NCBI RefSeq assembly: GCF_009727055.1
Contig: NC_052356.1
Span: 5,293,243 to 5,357,242, forward strand
DNA: 64,000 nucleotides
Reading direction: 5' to 3'
DNA from: Benincasa hispida
Taxonomy: Eukaryota > Streptophyta > Magnoliopsida > Cucurbitales > Cucurbitaceae
A model generated the notes under the pieces. The model was not told the DNA's origin. It worked only from the letters and a program-made list of their open reading frames with translations, and searched no databases. Every line of letters begins with the position of its first letter. Position 1 is the stretch's first letter. Below are positions 10,842-21,739 of this stretch, in pieces. Made by a program: the position numbers and the translations under genes.

Positions 10842-12470
10842 TTCCCTTGTTTTAATCATGTCAATGCTATTTTTATAGGTGTACTTTCAATATAAGGACG
10901 GATCTATCAAGAGATCACAAAGATACATGGCTCTCTTCAAAAAACGACGTTATATGTGTATCGTATTTTATGTATATAATTAATATGTTTCGTTAAAGAA
11001 TGTTGTTACTATGGTTGTTTCAGTGATTGTAAGCACCAACAATTATGCTTTTCACACTTGGGATTGGGGTTCAATTTCTAACTAGCATTGATATCGATGT
11101 GATAGAAGTCTATCAATATTTGATAGACTTTGTTATATTTGTACTTTTAAAAAAAATATTATATTAGTTATTATCTCTAAAAATGCTACCAATTGCAATT
11201 AACATTTTATATATATATTTTTAATTTGGATGGTTTTTTCATATATACTGGTTTATTTTTTTAATTTTCAATTTTTTTTAAAACATACAATTTCCTACTT
11301 TTTAATGAATAATGAACATGGAATAATCCATATTTTATACTCTTTTAAGTTTGGAAAAGTATGAGTAATAAGTCTCTAAATTTTGGATTTTTTATTCTTA
11401 TAAGTCTCTAAAGAATGTCTTTAAAGTTTCTATTCTAGATATAATAACTCTAAAAAATATTGAAATTATTAAAAAAATTAAAATTTTTTATTTTTATGTC
11501 TAATTAAACCTTAAATTTTCAAATTTTTTTGGTTATTATATATTAATTAATTAATTTTTTTAATATGCAATGGACTCAATTGGATATAAACTTTGTATTC
11601 TATCTAATATACATAAAATCAAGAATTCATGAACCTATTAGTTATTTTTTGAAGTTAACTATGTATGATAAATCCATTAATTCATGGGCTAAATTTGTAA
11701 CTTTGTTTAAATGTGCGCCTATTATGAAAATTTGGATCTGCCACTAGTTACATGCAAATGAATTTGTGTCACTCTTTACATAAAATCTTAGATCCGTCAG
11801 TGTCTCAATATATACTACTTTTTTGTTTTAAAAAGTCCAATATTCTACTCATCCTCAATTATCATTTTAATCAATGTAATTATTTATCTATGTAATTTTA
11901 GTATTTTAATTTTGTCAATTCATAACATGATTCATGGTTATTATATTATTGTCTGGCACAACCTATTTTGACATACTTTTCATCATTTTGTCTGCAAGAT
12001 TTGCCTATTCTCTCATTTGGTTTCAACTTTCATTGAAGAATGATGGAATTAAGTAGAAAAATAAGGCTGTAAAAAATCTCATACTTTTAATAGCATTATG
12101 ACATTACATAAAACACTATAATAGACCTATTATAGCGTTTTTAGAAAGCTATAAGGACCTTTTTCTCCTATTGTAAAGGGATGTTTGATACTTTGCTTTA
12201 CTAGGAAAGAGTTTATAGGAAACATGTTTAGGAATTATTTTAATAAACTTCATTCTCTCATGTAGAATGTAGAAGTACTTGGCGGTGGAGATTTCAATGA
12301 ACTTTATATCTCTCTTTGCAGAAAACTTATTAATATCTTAACCAATCTAATTACCTATTAAAGCATATTAATATTTCTAATTAACAAAATAATTAAAACT
12401 TTTGAATTAATGAAAAAAACATGTTTAGAATTAATTTGAAAAGAAAAATTGATAAATACTTCACTTTTCT
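10842..12470. other. AT-rich intergenic DNA, no gene seen
   Basis: Long runs of A and T and no supportable reading frame. A stretch near 12100-12180 with CTATAATAGACCTATTATAGCG is mildly palindromic and might be a transposon end, but no partner was found. Confidence 0.4.
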
Positions 12471-13115
12471 AGGTTATTAGTATATTTCCAAATTTCCTTG
12501 GGAGCATAATTAAGTTATAACAACCATCTAAGTTTCAAAGCGAATGATGCGGAGGAAAGTTGTCTAGGCTTTCTACCGATCAAATAAAATTGTAACTCCT
12601 TCCCCCTTTCTCTCTACTACGTTACTGGAAAGTTTTGTTTTTGGAAAGGGTTATTCCTTTTCTTCTTCTTCCTGAAGAAAATTTACGGAGGAGTTTGGTA
12701 GGTTCCAACTTGATCCCTATCATCCTTCTCCTCACTTCTCTCTAGAAATTCTCTCTCTTCCAAAATAGCTAGAGCCCACAAAACTCTTGGATTCTCATCC
12801 AGAGACAAAGGTCACATTCGTAGTGGTGTCTTCATTGACAGTTAGAGAGTTCGAGATTGTACGTGACAAGATTCGGAGAAGAAATTTCATGAAGAAGAGT
12901 TCTTCAAGGGTAAGGTTTCTTAAACCTATTTTCAATTCTATAATCTTTATTTTAAGCATGTTGTAATCATCTCTTAAATGCATAATCTGTATGTTTTTGT
13001 TGTAAAATTTATGTTCTGTAAATTTTGGGTTTGGGTTTGATCCCGTGTTCCGCTCAAGGACCTTCAATGGTTCTTTCAGGAATGACTTAAATTTGTTATC
13101 TGGCACATTGAACAA
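12471..13115 (+). other. Possible LTR or leader fragment, uncertain
   Basis: The run from 12780 to 13090, including TTTGATCCCGTGTTCCGCTC, resembles the 3' part of some copia LTRs just before a primer site, but no primer site, coding region or second LTR is present. The minus-strand frame 12795-13115 is open for 106 codons yet resembles nothing I know and is treated as chance. Call it non-coding repeat debris with low confidence. Confidence 0.3.
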
Positions 13116-14812
13116 CCAAGTATGGGGGTCTCAGTATTTGCATTATATACATTTTTGCTTGGTTTTAGAGAAATGTACTATATACACCATCTAACCATAG
13201 AAAGCCCTCTATTTTGTAATTTGAATTATTTTCTCTAATAAAAAGTTCCCCTTATGCCTTGTGAAGGTAGCTAATATACTATTAATGAACTATGTATATC
13301 TATATGACGAACATATAATGATATGGACAACGGACCTCTACATATCTCCACAATGGTATGATATTGTTCACTCTAAAATGCCTCATACCAATGGAGATAA
13401 TTGCCCACACTTATATGCCCATGATTAATCACTTTCCTAACCAATGTGGAATTTTGTTTGCACTTCTAGCAATCCTCACCTTGTACAAAGTACCACTTCG
13501 AGCCTCCCCTCGAGCAAATCCATCAAATCTCAACCATGCGAGCTTACTCTAAATCCTGAGGCACCTCCAGTTCATTTTAAGTCATTTGCTTCTTATCTTA
13601 AGGCACATCCTGTTCATCTCGAGTTAACTTGCTCTTCTACCCTTAGGTACATCACATTCATCTCAGGTTAATATCAAATAGAGCACACGAGCATGAGCAT
13701 AGATAACACTTGCTCTTATCAAGGTAGGGGAAACCACTAGACCACCCTTATAGAGTATAAACTAGGCTCCTTAAAATTTTTTGTTCATTATTATTTGAGA
13801 ATTTCACCCACACAGCTGGGTTTAGACAAAGTTTTTTATACCAATTGATAGGGACAACAGACATTCACATATCTCCACAATGGTATGATATTGTTCATTT
13901 TGGGCATATTGTTCATTTTGGGCATAAACTCTCATGGTTTGCTTTTGGTTTCTCTCTAAAAGGTCTCATACCAATGAAGATAATTGTCTGCACTTATATG
14001 CCCATGATTATTCTCTTTCCTAATTAATGTGGGAACTTTTTCGCACACATGTAGTGTATTAAAAAATTTGGTCATACAAAATGTAGATGTTAGGGATGAC
14101 AGAACTCCAAATATTTCTACAATGATATAATATTGTCCACTTTTGGTATAAACCCTCATGGCTTTGCTTTTGGAACCACACCAAAAGGCCTCATACCATT
14201 GGAGATAGTTGTCCTCCCTTATAAACCCATGATCATCCCTTTATTTAAAGGATGTGGGACTTTGATCGCATTCCCACACAACAATCCTCCCCTCAAACAA
14301 AGGACCACCAAGCAACTTTATGCGTAAACCCTCATGGCTTTCCTTTTAGTTTCACCCTAAAAGACCTCAAACCAATGGAGATAATTGCCCACAATTATAT
14401 GCCCATGATCAATCTCTTCCCCTAACCAATGTGGTATTTTGTTTGCACTTCTAGCAATCCTCACCTTGAACAAAGTACCACTTTGAGCCTCCCCTCGAAT
14501 AAATCTATTTGCTCTCTACTATGAGAGCTTGCTCTAAATCCCAAGGCACCTCTAATTCATCTTGGGTCACTCGCTTCTTATCTAGAGGCACATCTTGTTC
14601 ATCTCGAGTCAACTTGCTCTTCTACCTCGAGGTACATCCCATTCATCTCAGGTTATAATCCAAATAGAGCGCACGAGCATGAGCGTAGATAACACTTGCT
14701 CTTATCAAGGTTGGGGAAACCACTAGATTACCCATATAGAACACAAACTAGGCTCCTTAAAGTTGTTGTTCATTATTTGAGGATTTCACCTATACAGCTA
14801 GGTTTATACCAA

Positions 14813-14826
14813 GGTTCTGATACCAA
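14813..14826 (-). promoter_or_regulatory. Primer-binding-site-like motif (initiator tRNA-Met type)
   Basis: On the minus strand it reads TTGGTATCAGAACC. The common copia/TRIM primer site TGGTATCAGAGC differs at the end only. It lies directly next to an LTR-like unit, as a primer site should. A more degraded version is at 13831-13846. Confidence 0.6.
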
Positions 14827-14837
14827 TTGACATTCAT

Positions 14838-14975
14838 ATATCTCCACAATGGTATGATATTATCCCACTTTGGGTATAAACCCTCTCCACAATGGTATGA
14901 TATTATCCCACTTTGGGTATAAACCCTTCTCCACAATGGTATGAATATTATCCCACTTTGGGTATAAACCCTCAT
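14838..14975. repeat. Local tandem triplication inside a TRIM-like LTR
   Basis: A unit of about 47 bp beginning CTCCACAATGGTATGATATT and ending in GGGTATAAACCCT is present three times in a row. Other copies in the cluster have a single unit. Confidence 0.85.
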
Positions 14976-15199
14976 GGCTTGACTTTTGGAATCACCACAA
15001 AAGGTCTCATACCATTGGAGATAGTTGTCTTCCCTTATAACCCATAATCATCCCCTTATTTACAGATCTCATACCATTGGAGATAGTTGTCTTCCCTTAT
15101 AAACCCATGATCATCCCCTTATTTAACCAATATGGGACTTTGATCGCATTCCCATCCAATACTAGATACTATGCAATGAAGTCTATACGAGATATAGTA

Positions 15200-16735
15200 G
15201 CTAGCTTGTAGAAGCGCAGTGAATTATAGACAAAAATTTCTTGTTCATATCTTTGTTTAGCTTCTTGCACTTAGTCGCTTTAACAAAAAGGGGAAAAAAA
15301 AACTTCTTACACTAGGTACTTTTTTTATGTGTATTACGTTTACTTGGTTGTTCACAGTATAGTCAATTAGATTTCAACGAGATCATATCATAGTTGAATA
15401 CTATGAATTTGCTGTATGTATATGATGCATGTTTGTTATGACATAATTGACTATTTATCCATTGCTTAGAAAACTTACTAAGATTAGACATTATATGATA
15501 CTCACACTCTTTGTACACTCTTTGTAGAAAAGTTTTTTTTTTTTAATTGATTAATGAAAACCTTTTAATTCATGATTATGTGTTGTTTTCTCATGGATCT
15601 TTTTGTTGATACATTCAATTCTTGTTGAATAGGAGCTTGATATATATATTACTTGTTTCAATTATTCTTGTTGAATACTGATACTCATATGGTTCTTCTT
15701 TATGTTTCTTTTTTTCTTTTTTTTAGTATAAGATATTAGGAAAAGTCCATTCATATTAACAAAGAAGAAATAAGAAATTAAAAAATCGATCAAGCTTCAA
15801 ATTGATGAAAGAATTATTCTTTTCTTAATTAAACAATGAGACTTTATTTGCCCTTCCCCAGTGTAAAAGTTTAGAGGTTTCAAGTTGTATGGATCTTCTT
15901 AAAGAAGCTCACAATTATGTTTTTTTCTTTTAATTTTCTTTTCACACACTATAACAGATTATATAATTATCTATAATTTTCCTCATTTTTTTTAGTCAGC
16001 TCTCCACAAAGGAAATTTCTCTCAACCTCTCTCAAATCTTCCATACAATTCTCTTCTTCATTATTCAAAAATAAAATAAAATAAGATAAATGCAAGAACT
16101 CTCTATCCTTAAAGAAACAATTAAAGGGTAAAAAAAATGAAACTTTCAATTACAAATCTTTGGGATTATTCAGCAAGAATAACACACAAAGATCAAATCT
16201 CAAAGGTCGACTTTGCATTTTGTATTATCGAATGTTGTAGAAGCATTGATCTTAAGCAAGAGGTGATTGCAATAGATCTCGAGCAACCGAGGTTTCGACA
16301 TCCATCCATTGATACTATAACTGAAAAGAATAAAGCCAAAAAAATAGAGCGAGACAAAATTTTATATTCAAAAATCAAAAATAAAATTTTTAAAAACTAC
16401 CATTTTATAGGGTTAAAAAAATAGACAGATTTTGAAAACACTCTTAGAAAGTAGGCAACAAATAAAAGAAATGCATTTGCGAAAGTAGTATCCATACTCT
16501 TAATTAATTTTTAAAATTTAAAAATAAAATATAAAATGATTATCACATTAGTAATTAAGGTTAAAATCGAGTTTTGAAGTCCTCTAACCAAAAAAATAAA
16601 AATTAAAGAAAAAATAGCGATTTTGACATCAACAAAACCTAACAGTATATATATATATATGGGCCCAAAAGGAATTATGCCCTACCTTTTGACCTTTTTC
16701 TTACGTCATATAAGAGTGAAATTATTAAATCGGGC
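15200..16735. other. AT-rich intergenic DNA, no gene seen
   Basis: No coding signal is convincing. The plus frame 16137-16424 is open for 95 codons but has no recognisable domain and is rich in lysine and isoleucine, as expected of AT-rich sequence. A short (TA)n run lies at 16645-16660. Confidence 0.45.
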
Positions 16736-16739
16736 AATT

Positions 16740-16965
16740 TGGAATAGGATCTTGCTCTCACTCTCTCGCCTCTTAGTTTAGAGTCCTTTAGTTCAACGAT
16801 ATCTCTATTTTCTCTTGCTCTTTTATCTTCTCTTGTTCCTTTGATTTAGAACTTTTTACTCTTTACTCTTTCTATTTTCTCTCTCTCGCTTTTCTCATTC
16901 TCTTGGATTTAGAATGTTATGCTTCTTACTCTCTCTATTTTCTCTCGCTTCTCTCATTCATTTGA
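16740..16965. repeat. Pyrimidine-rich low-complexity tract
   Basis: Contains two imperfect tandem copies of a block around TTTACTCTCTCTATTTTCTCTCGC. It lies just 3' of the LEA_2-like gene on the minus strand and may include its 3' untranslated region. Confidence 0.6.
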
Positions 16966-17563
16966 GTTGAATTTTTTGGTTTAAAAAGAGCCCAGCAGAT
17001 GATACAAGCAAAAGGTTTAAAAAGCGTACTTTAAAGATTTGGGTTGATTGTACAATTTTCTCAAAATGTTTGTACCTGACTTCAGCTGAGAAGCGAAGCT
17101 CTGGATCTATCTCTTCATTGAAACCAAACGGGTATTCGAAGTTGACTCGGACGGCGGAGGATAAGACGGTCTGGTTTTCGGGTGTCAACGTAAAGGAGGG
17201 GATGTCGGAGAGAAACCTCTCGCCTATACTATTGACTATCATCCTCATAGAATACATGTGAATGGTGGCTCTTTTGTTGGGGTTGTAGCTTCTGAAAGTG
17301 AAAACTATGGTAGCTTTTAGCATATTATGAGTTGAACTATGGACTATGACATTGCCGGTTTCCACAATTAGACGTGGGGTTTTGGGGACAACAACAAGCC
17401 AACATATGATAATTGCAAGACCAACGAGGAATATTACTCCCAACAAGCTTCTTCCTATGATTCTTATGATTCTTGTGCGTTTTGCTGTCCCATGTTGTTG
17501 CCTATAGGAGCTTTGTTTTGATGATGGTGATGATGTTTCTCCTTGTGTAGCAGTGCTCCTCAT
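16958..17563 (-). CDS. NDR1/HIN1-like (LEA_2) membrane protein
   Basis: The one gene in the window that looks like a host gene. The 201-residue product has a basic, serine/glutamine-rich N-terminus, a membrane segment at about residues 36-58 (GVIFLVGLAIIICWLVV), then KTPRLIVETG and a LEA_2 core with the family phrase SYNPNKRATIHMY. This is the build of NDR1/HIN1-like proteins, which are anchored in the plasma membrane with the LEA_2 part outside or luminal; several act in defence or stress. The ATG at 17563 gives the membrane anchor at the usual spacing. The C-terminus after SAEVRY is unusual: it lacks the expected final strand. A good splice-donor match, CAG|GTACAA, sits at 17076/17075, so a short second exon may replace the last 40 residues, but no clear second exon was found. 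Otherwise the copy is C-terminally altered. The exact biological role is unknown. Confidence 0.75.
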   Translation of the reverse strand: MRSTATQGETSSPSSKQSSYRQQHGTAKRTRIIRIIGRSLLGVIFLVGLAIIICWLVVVPKTPRLIVETGNVIVHSSTHNMLKATIVFTFRSYNPNKRATIHMYSMRMIVNSIGERFLSDIPSFTLTPENQTVLSSAVRVNFEYPFGFNEEIDPELRFSAEVRYKHFEKIVQSTQIFKVRFLNLLLVSSAGLFLNQKIQLK

Positions 17564-17692
17564 TGTTCTTTACAAAATTCTTACTTCTCTTGGTTTTTCA
17601 AAATTGTTCTCTCATGAATGAGTGAAGAGATATTGATGAGTAGTATAAGAAGTGTGTGTGTGAGTTTTGGTTTGCTTAATGAAAGGGTACAG

Positions 17693-17703
17693 GAATATAT
17701 GCC
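17693..17703 (-). promoter_or_regulatory. Possible TATA box of the LEA_2 gene
   Basis: On the minus strand the sequence reads GGCATATATTCC, about 130 bp upstream of the ATG at 17563. That would place transcription start near 100 bp before the ATG, a normal plant leader. Position is the only support. Confidence 0.3.
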
Positions 17704-17867
17704 ACTATTTACAATTGGGTTTTGTGTCTACTTGTACTTCAAGATTTGGGTTGTCTTCATTGTGTTGGGGATATGGGGATAAAGGAAAAAAAAAAAATCT
17801 ATACATCGAGCCCACATGGCAAAAGGAGGTAAAAACAAGTGTCATCGAAGGGATTTTCGTGTAAGAC

Positions 17868-18780
17868 GCATATTTATTAAGCACGAAGACTTTAGTTTGA
17901 GTAAAATGTGTAGATGTGTTTGTGTAAAGTAAGAATTGTTGTATGTAAACATGTGTGTTTGACAAGTTTATCAAAATAGACACATCTTTTTTAAATATAA
18001 AATAATTTCGGGAAAAATACTTTTTGGTCCTAGATTTGTGGTCTAGTTTTCATTTGATCTCTATGTTTTAAAATGTTTACTTTTAGTTCTTAAGATTTGA
18101 GGTTCATTTCAATTTAGTTTCTAGGTTTCAAAATGTTACAATTTTACTCTCTTGAGATTTGAGTTTTGTTTCAATTTTGTCTCTTAATTTATAGATTTTA
18201 CATTCTTAACCTCGATTTTTCACTAAATAGACACTTTTTGTCTTTAATATCAATGTCAATTAATTAATTTAAGAGAATTAAAACCATCATAATTACTTAA
18301 ATTTCATTATTTTTCATCAATATTTAAACCAATTTAAAATTTTCACTTTATTTTATTCAAAATTAATTAATATGCTTTAGCATAGAAGACTGAAAGCGAG
18401 TATTTATAGAAAAATAGATACTAAAAATGTAAATATTGAGACCTAGAAACCAAATTGAAATAAAACTCAAATCTCAAAGGTGAAATGGAAATATTTTGAA
18501 ATCTAGATTGAAACCAACACAAAACTCAATGACTAAAAGTATAACATTGTGAAACTTAATGATCAAATGGATATAGACCCAAAACTTAGGGATCAAAAAA
18601 GTATTTTTTTTCCCTATACTTTTTATACAACAAACACATTTATCAGAAAAAAAAATGAACATTACTTATTTAGACATTATATAGAAAATTTATTTTTTCA
18701 ATATATATTACTTATCTAGACTTTATATATTGATCAATGTATTTCCAATACATACGAATTATTAGGTGTATTTTCCGATC
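17868..18780. repeat. Dispersed repeat D, copy 2, split by a foldback element
   Basis: 17868-18009 and 18615-18780 together match 3705-4020; for example TTTGTGTAAAGTAAGAATT near 17920 and GAATTATTAGGTGTATTTT near 18750. The interruption at 18010-18614 is a separate inserted element. I do not know the repeat family. Confidence 0.6.
18010..18614. mobile_element. Non-autonomous foldback element with long inverted ends
   Basis: The left end starts GGGAAAAATACTTTTTGGTC and the reverse complement of the right end starts GGGAAAAAAAATACTTTTTTGATC. Similarity runs inward for more than 150 bp on each side with phrases such as TTTCAATTTGGTTTCTAGGT. Total length is about 605 bp and there is no coding sequence. 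This is the form of a MITE or short MULE-type foldback. No clear target duplication was seen. Confidence 0.75.
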
Positions 18781-19260
18781 TATATGCGGTGGCGGAACCA
18801 ATATGTAGGGAATATAAGTTCATATACATATAATTTTAGATACACATATAAGATTCAAATCATACAATATCACTAGAATGAGCATAACCATATAATTTTA
18901 GATGCACAAATATAATATTCAAACTATACAATATCGCTACAATAAACATAATTAACACACATACGAACAGTGACAAATCCATTAACTTCTAAATTTATTT
19001 CATATATAGTTCTTGAACTTTAAAAAATATATACTAGAATATTGATATCTCGATATGTGTGTCTAATACATATAGTATTATACAATTTTTGAAAAAGTAA
19101 TAATGAAACTATTGGCTACAAAATTAACAATTTGAGGTGTAATTGGAAACATTTTTTTTTTATCTAATACAATGATTGATTTTTAAGCATTTTTAATATT
19201 TAATGAGATTCTTAATTATTAAATTGAAAGTTTATATATCGATCTTTTTTAAATAATGTT
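18781..19260. other. Intergenic DNA with a small tandem duplication
   Basis: A unit of about 64 bp starting CATATAATTTTAGAT(A/G)CACA is present twice at about 18826-18955. The rest is AT-rich and no gene is seen. Confidence 0.6.
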
Positions 19261-19354
19261 TTTTTTTAAAATATAATGACATAAATATGGTTGGTGGGAA
19301 ACTTTTTCTAAGAATAAGTGTTTGGGAAAACTATTGATAAAATTAGGGTAGTAA

Positions 19355-19377
19355 AATCGTGTACCGAGTACACGATT
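19355..19377. repeat. MULE-2 palindrome P1
   Basis: AATCGTGTACC then GAGTACACGATT, an almost perfect palindrome. A diverged relative, CTCGTATACCCGGTACAC, follows at 19391-19408. Confidence 0.8.
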
Positions 19378-19784
19378 GTCATGTGGCAAACTCGTATACC
19401 CGGTACACAAGTACTGTTTAATCTAATTAGCACCACGCCGGCTGACTGGTTGACTGGTCAGAGCAAACTCGTTAACCCCGTCCACGATTTGCTTATCTTT
19501 TCTTCTTTTCTTTTCTTTTTTTAAAAAGTGTGTTGACTATTTTTTTTTTAAATATAGATGTAAAACAATATTAAAACTTTAGGAATTGGTCCACAAATTC
19601 CTTGATTATTAAACTTAATTATATATTTAATCTACAATGAAAATATCTTGCACTCATATTTTAAAAAATGTCATATATTAAAGAATATTTACAGTTAGTT
19701 CTTTAATTTACAATTTGAAAATGAAAGTTTACATGAAATTTAAAAACGACCCCTGGCTCTTACCCCCCATGGGGTTGTCTTCGT

Positions 19785-21483
19785 GTCCCTCTAAATTAGG
19801 TTCACCCTATTTACGTTGTCGTCTACGATGAATACGTTTTCGATCGGTGTCAGGAACATTGAGTCGTCTTGTCTGTTGAATAATACCTTCTACGTTGACC
19901 AATGTTTTCTGACACATTGAACCCAATTCTGGTAAGTGGTTCTCACTGAATATTGTTGAACATCGCCGATAAAATTATTTTGTACAATAAAAAAAATAAA
20001 TATTAAACAATATTCATATCATATATATGGAAAATGTCTTATTTTAAATCTCTTACCATGCAGTAATAGTAAGTGCTTTCAGGTGTGATAAATCGCTTCG
20101 TGATCAAATTGTACCAGGAAAAGTAGTCGTCTGATACAGTTGGCCCATTTGTTAATTCTTCCTGTGCACAACGATCATATCGTCCATGCCAATAGGATAA
20201 ATATTCTGCATGGATTCGACTCCAGTCTTGGTCGTGCTTACCTCTCAAATCGATTTGGTGTAGTGTGGGAGTGTATAGGACAATAAAGGTATCATTTGTC
20301 GCAGACCGAACTGTCTCAACACACGATCTAGATGATGCCACTCTACTATATGGAAGTATATAAGAGGGCTAACGGTCAATCAGATGTCTTCACCATCATG
20401 ACAATAATCAGGTAAGGATGACCAAATCTATTGTGTATATGACGTCCAAATAATCTGACAAAAAAAAAATAATAATAAGTATACATCTAAAATGTTTTAA
20501 ATATTCATTTATATATACATTTGCTACCTGATTGTGCATCAGCATGTCAAATATTTGTGTGTACACAAGCAACATATTTGTTGACTGTTCAGAGACAGCT
20601 AATATACCACTCCATATAAAATTATAAAAAATACAATTAATTTATATTCTTACATAAAATGGCAACGAAATAAATATATAAATGAAATAATACATGGCAC
20701 CAAGTGGACGATGATCTGGGGCCTGTAGCTGGACTTGTGGTATTATAATTGGAAATCAATCATAAGCCTGTAGTATCGATGGCTCCACTATTTCCAACAC
20801 TTGTGTATTGGAAGCCCGACAAAATTCTCTATACAACCATACAAGACATGCACCACCTCACGAGTACGTACCAGTGTGCTCGAAATCAAACAATAGTGGG
20901 AGGAACATGAGATGCACTATAGTATTTGACTTGTCAGCAAACAAAAATCCTTCAATAAGCTATAGGATGTATGCTCGTGCATACCTATGTACGCTGTTGT
21001 CATCACATCGGGAGGTAATTCTGGAAATTGGGACGCCAACCAGGGGATACTCAATCTTGATCCCTTCAGAACCTCTGGTAGAATACCTAAGAGCTATTCA
21101 CAAATATTCTTCCAATCGTACTGTAGTGAACCTGTCAATGGTTGCCCGTCCACTTGTAACCCAAATTGTATGGCAACATCCTGTAGCGTAATTGTACATT
21201 CCCCACAAGGCATGTGAAATGTGTGGGTTTCTGGTCTCCAACGCTCAACTAGAGCAGTAACAATGTGCCAATCAAGCTAGATAAAACCAATTTGTGCAAC
21301 CCCAAGAAAACCTGCTTGCGGAACATAGGGAATAATGCGATGATCAAATGGGATAGTATGCTGTGCAGTCGCCTCCCTCCTCCGACAACTCAACACTATA
21401 GTGAAAGAACTATCCCATACTGTTTGTAAACGATGCGTATTTTGTTGGTATAATTGTACAGGATTAGAAGGACCAGGCTTCAT
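19785..21483 (-). pseudogene. PMD gene remnant in MULE-2
   Basis: Clear plant mobile domain. From the ATG at 21483 it reads a PMD N-terminus, then after an in-frame TAG near 21272 continues in frame with [18 protein letters not shown] and [14 protein letters not shown] at about 21150-21270, a PMD hallmark. Farther on, QAPDHRPLGAMY lies near 20700 and MLLVYTQIFDMLMHNQ at 20530-20580 ends at a GT intron donor, the same intron position as in MULE-1. 20039-20341 encodes the C-terminal part with SRIHAEYLSYW and YFSWYNLITKRF. The tail near 19800-19850 is arginine-rich. The TAG probably arose from CAG (Gln), with a further frameshift near 21080. Function of PMD proteins in transposons is not established. 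Confidence 0.85.
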
Positions 21484-21549
21484 TACCTAAGAAGTTCAAA
21501 TTACATCACATAATAAAATCCATGACATAAAAGATACATAAAAAGATAC

Positions 21550-21735
21550 AATTACATAAAATAAATTCATTACATAAATTCATTATAAATACATAAATAA
21601 TACAAGTACATAAAATATACAATTACATGAAAAATATAAGTACATAAAGAATACAAATACATGAAATATACAATTACATGAAAAATATAAGTACATAAAG
21701 AATACAAGTACATAAAATATACAAGTAAAAAAAAT
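21550..21735. repeat. ACATAAA-type tandem repeat between PMD and transposase
   Basis: Units such as AAATATACAATTACATGAAA and AATATAAGTACATAAAGAAT repeat with a period near 35 bp. It lies between the two MULE-2 genes. Minus-strand frames through it give Tyr/Phe-rich peptides that are repeat translation, not real membrane segments. Confidence 0.8.
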
Positions 21736-21739
21736 ACAC

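Larger units (their letters stand above)
13322..15190 (-). mobile_element. Cluster of TRIM-like LTRs on the minus strand
   Basis: At least four related units share the core TCTCCACAATGGTATGATATT and the inward block CTCATACCAATGGAGATA. Read on the minus strand, the units resemble short LTRs of terminal-repeat retrotransposons in miniature: a start near CCCACAT, then the two blocks. A 500-bp internal section, with AGCCTCCCCTCGA that could serve as a purine tract, is present twice (about 13465-13850 and 14460-14830). A tRNA-Met-type primer site lies beside one unit. No protein is encoded. TRIMs rely on proteins from larger elements. Exact unit borders and target duplications were not resolved. 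Confidence 0.55.

Noticed and set aside
12795..13115. 106-codon minus-strand frame
   Set aside because: No domain, overlaps LTR-like non-coding sequence, no promoter or homologue that I recognise.
16137..16424. 95-codon plus-strand frame with ATG
   Set aside because: AT-driven composition, no domain, no splice context; overlapping frame on the other strand is equally open.
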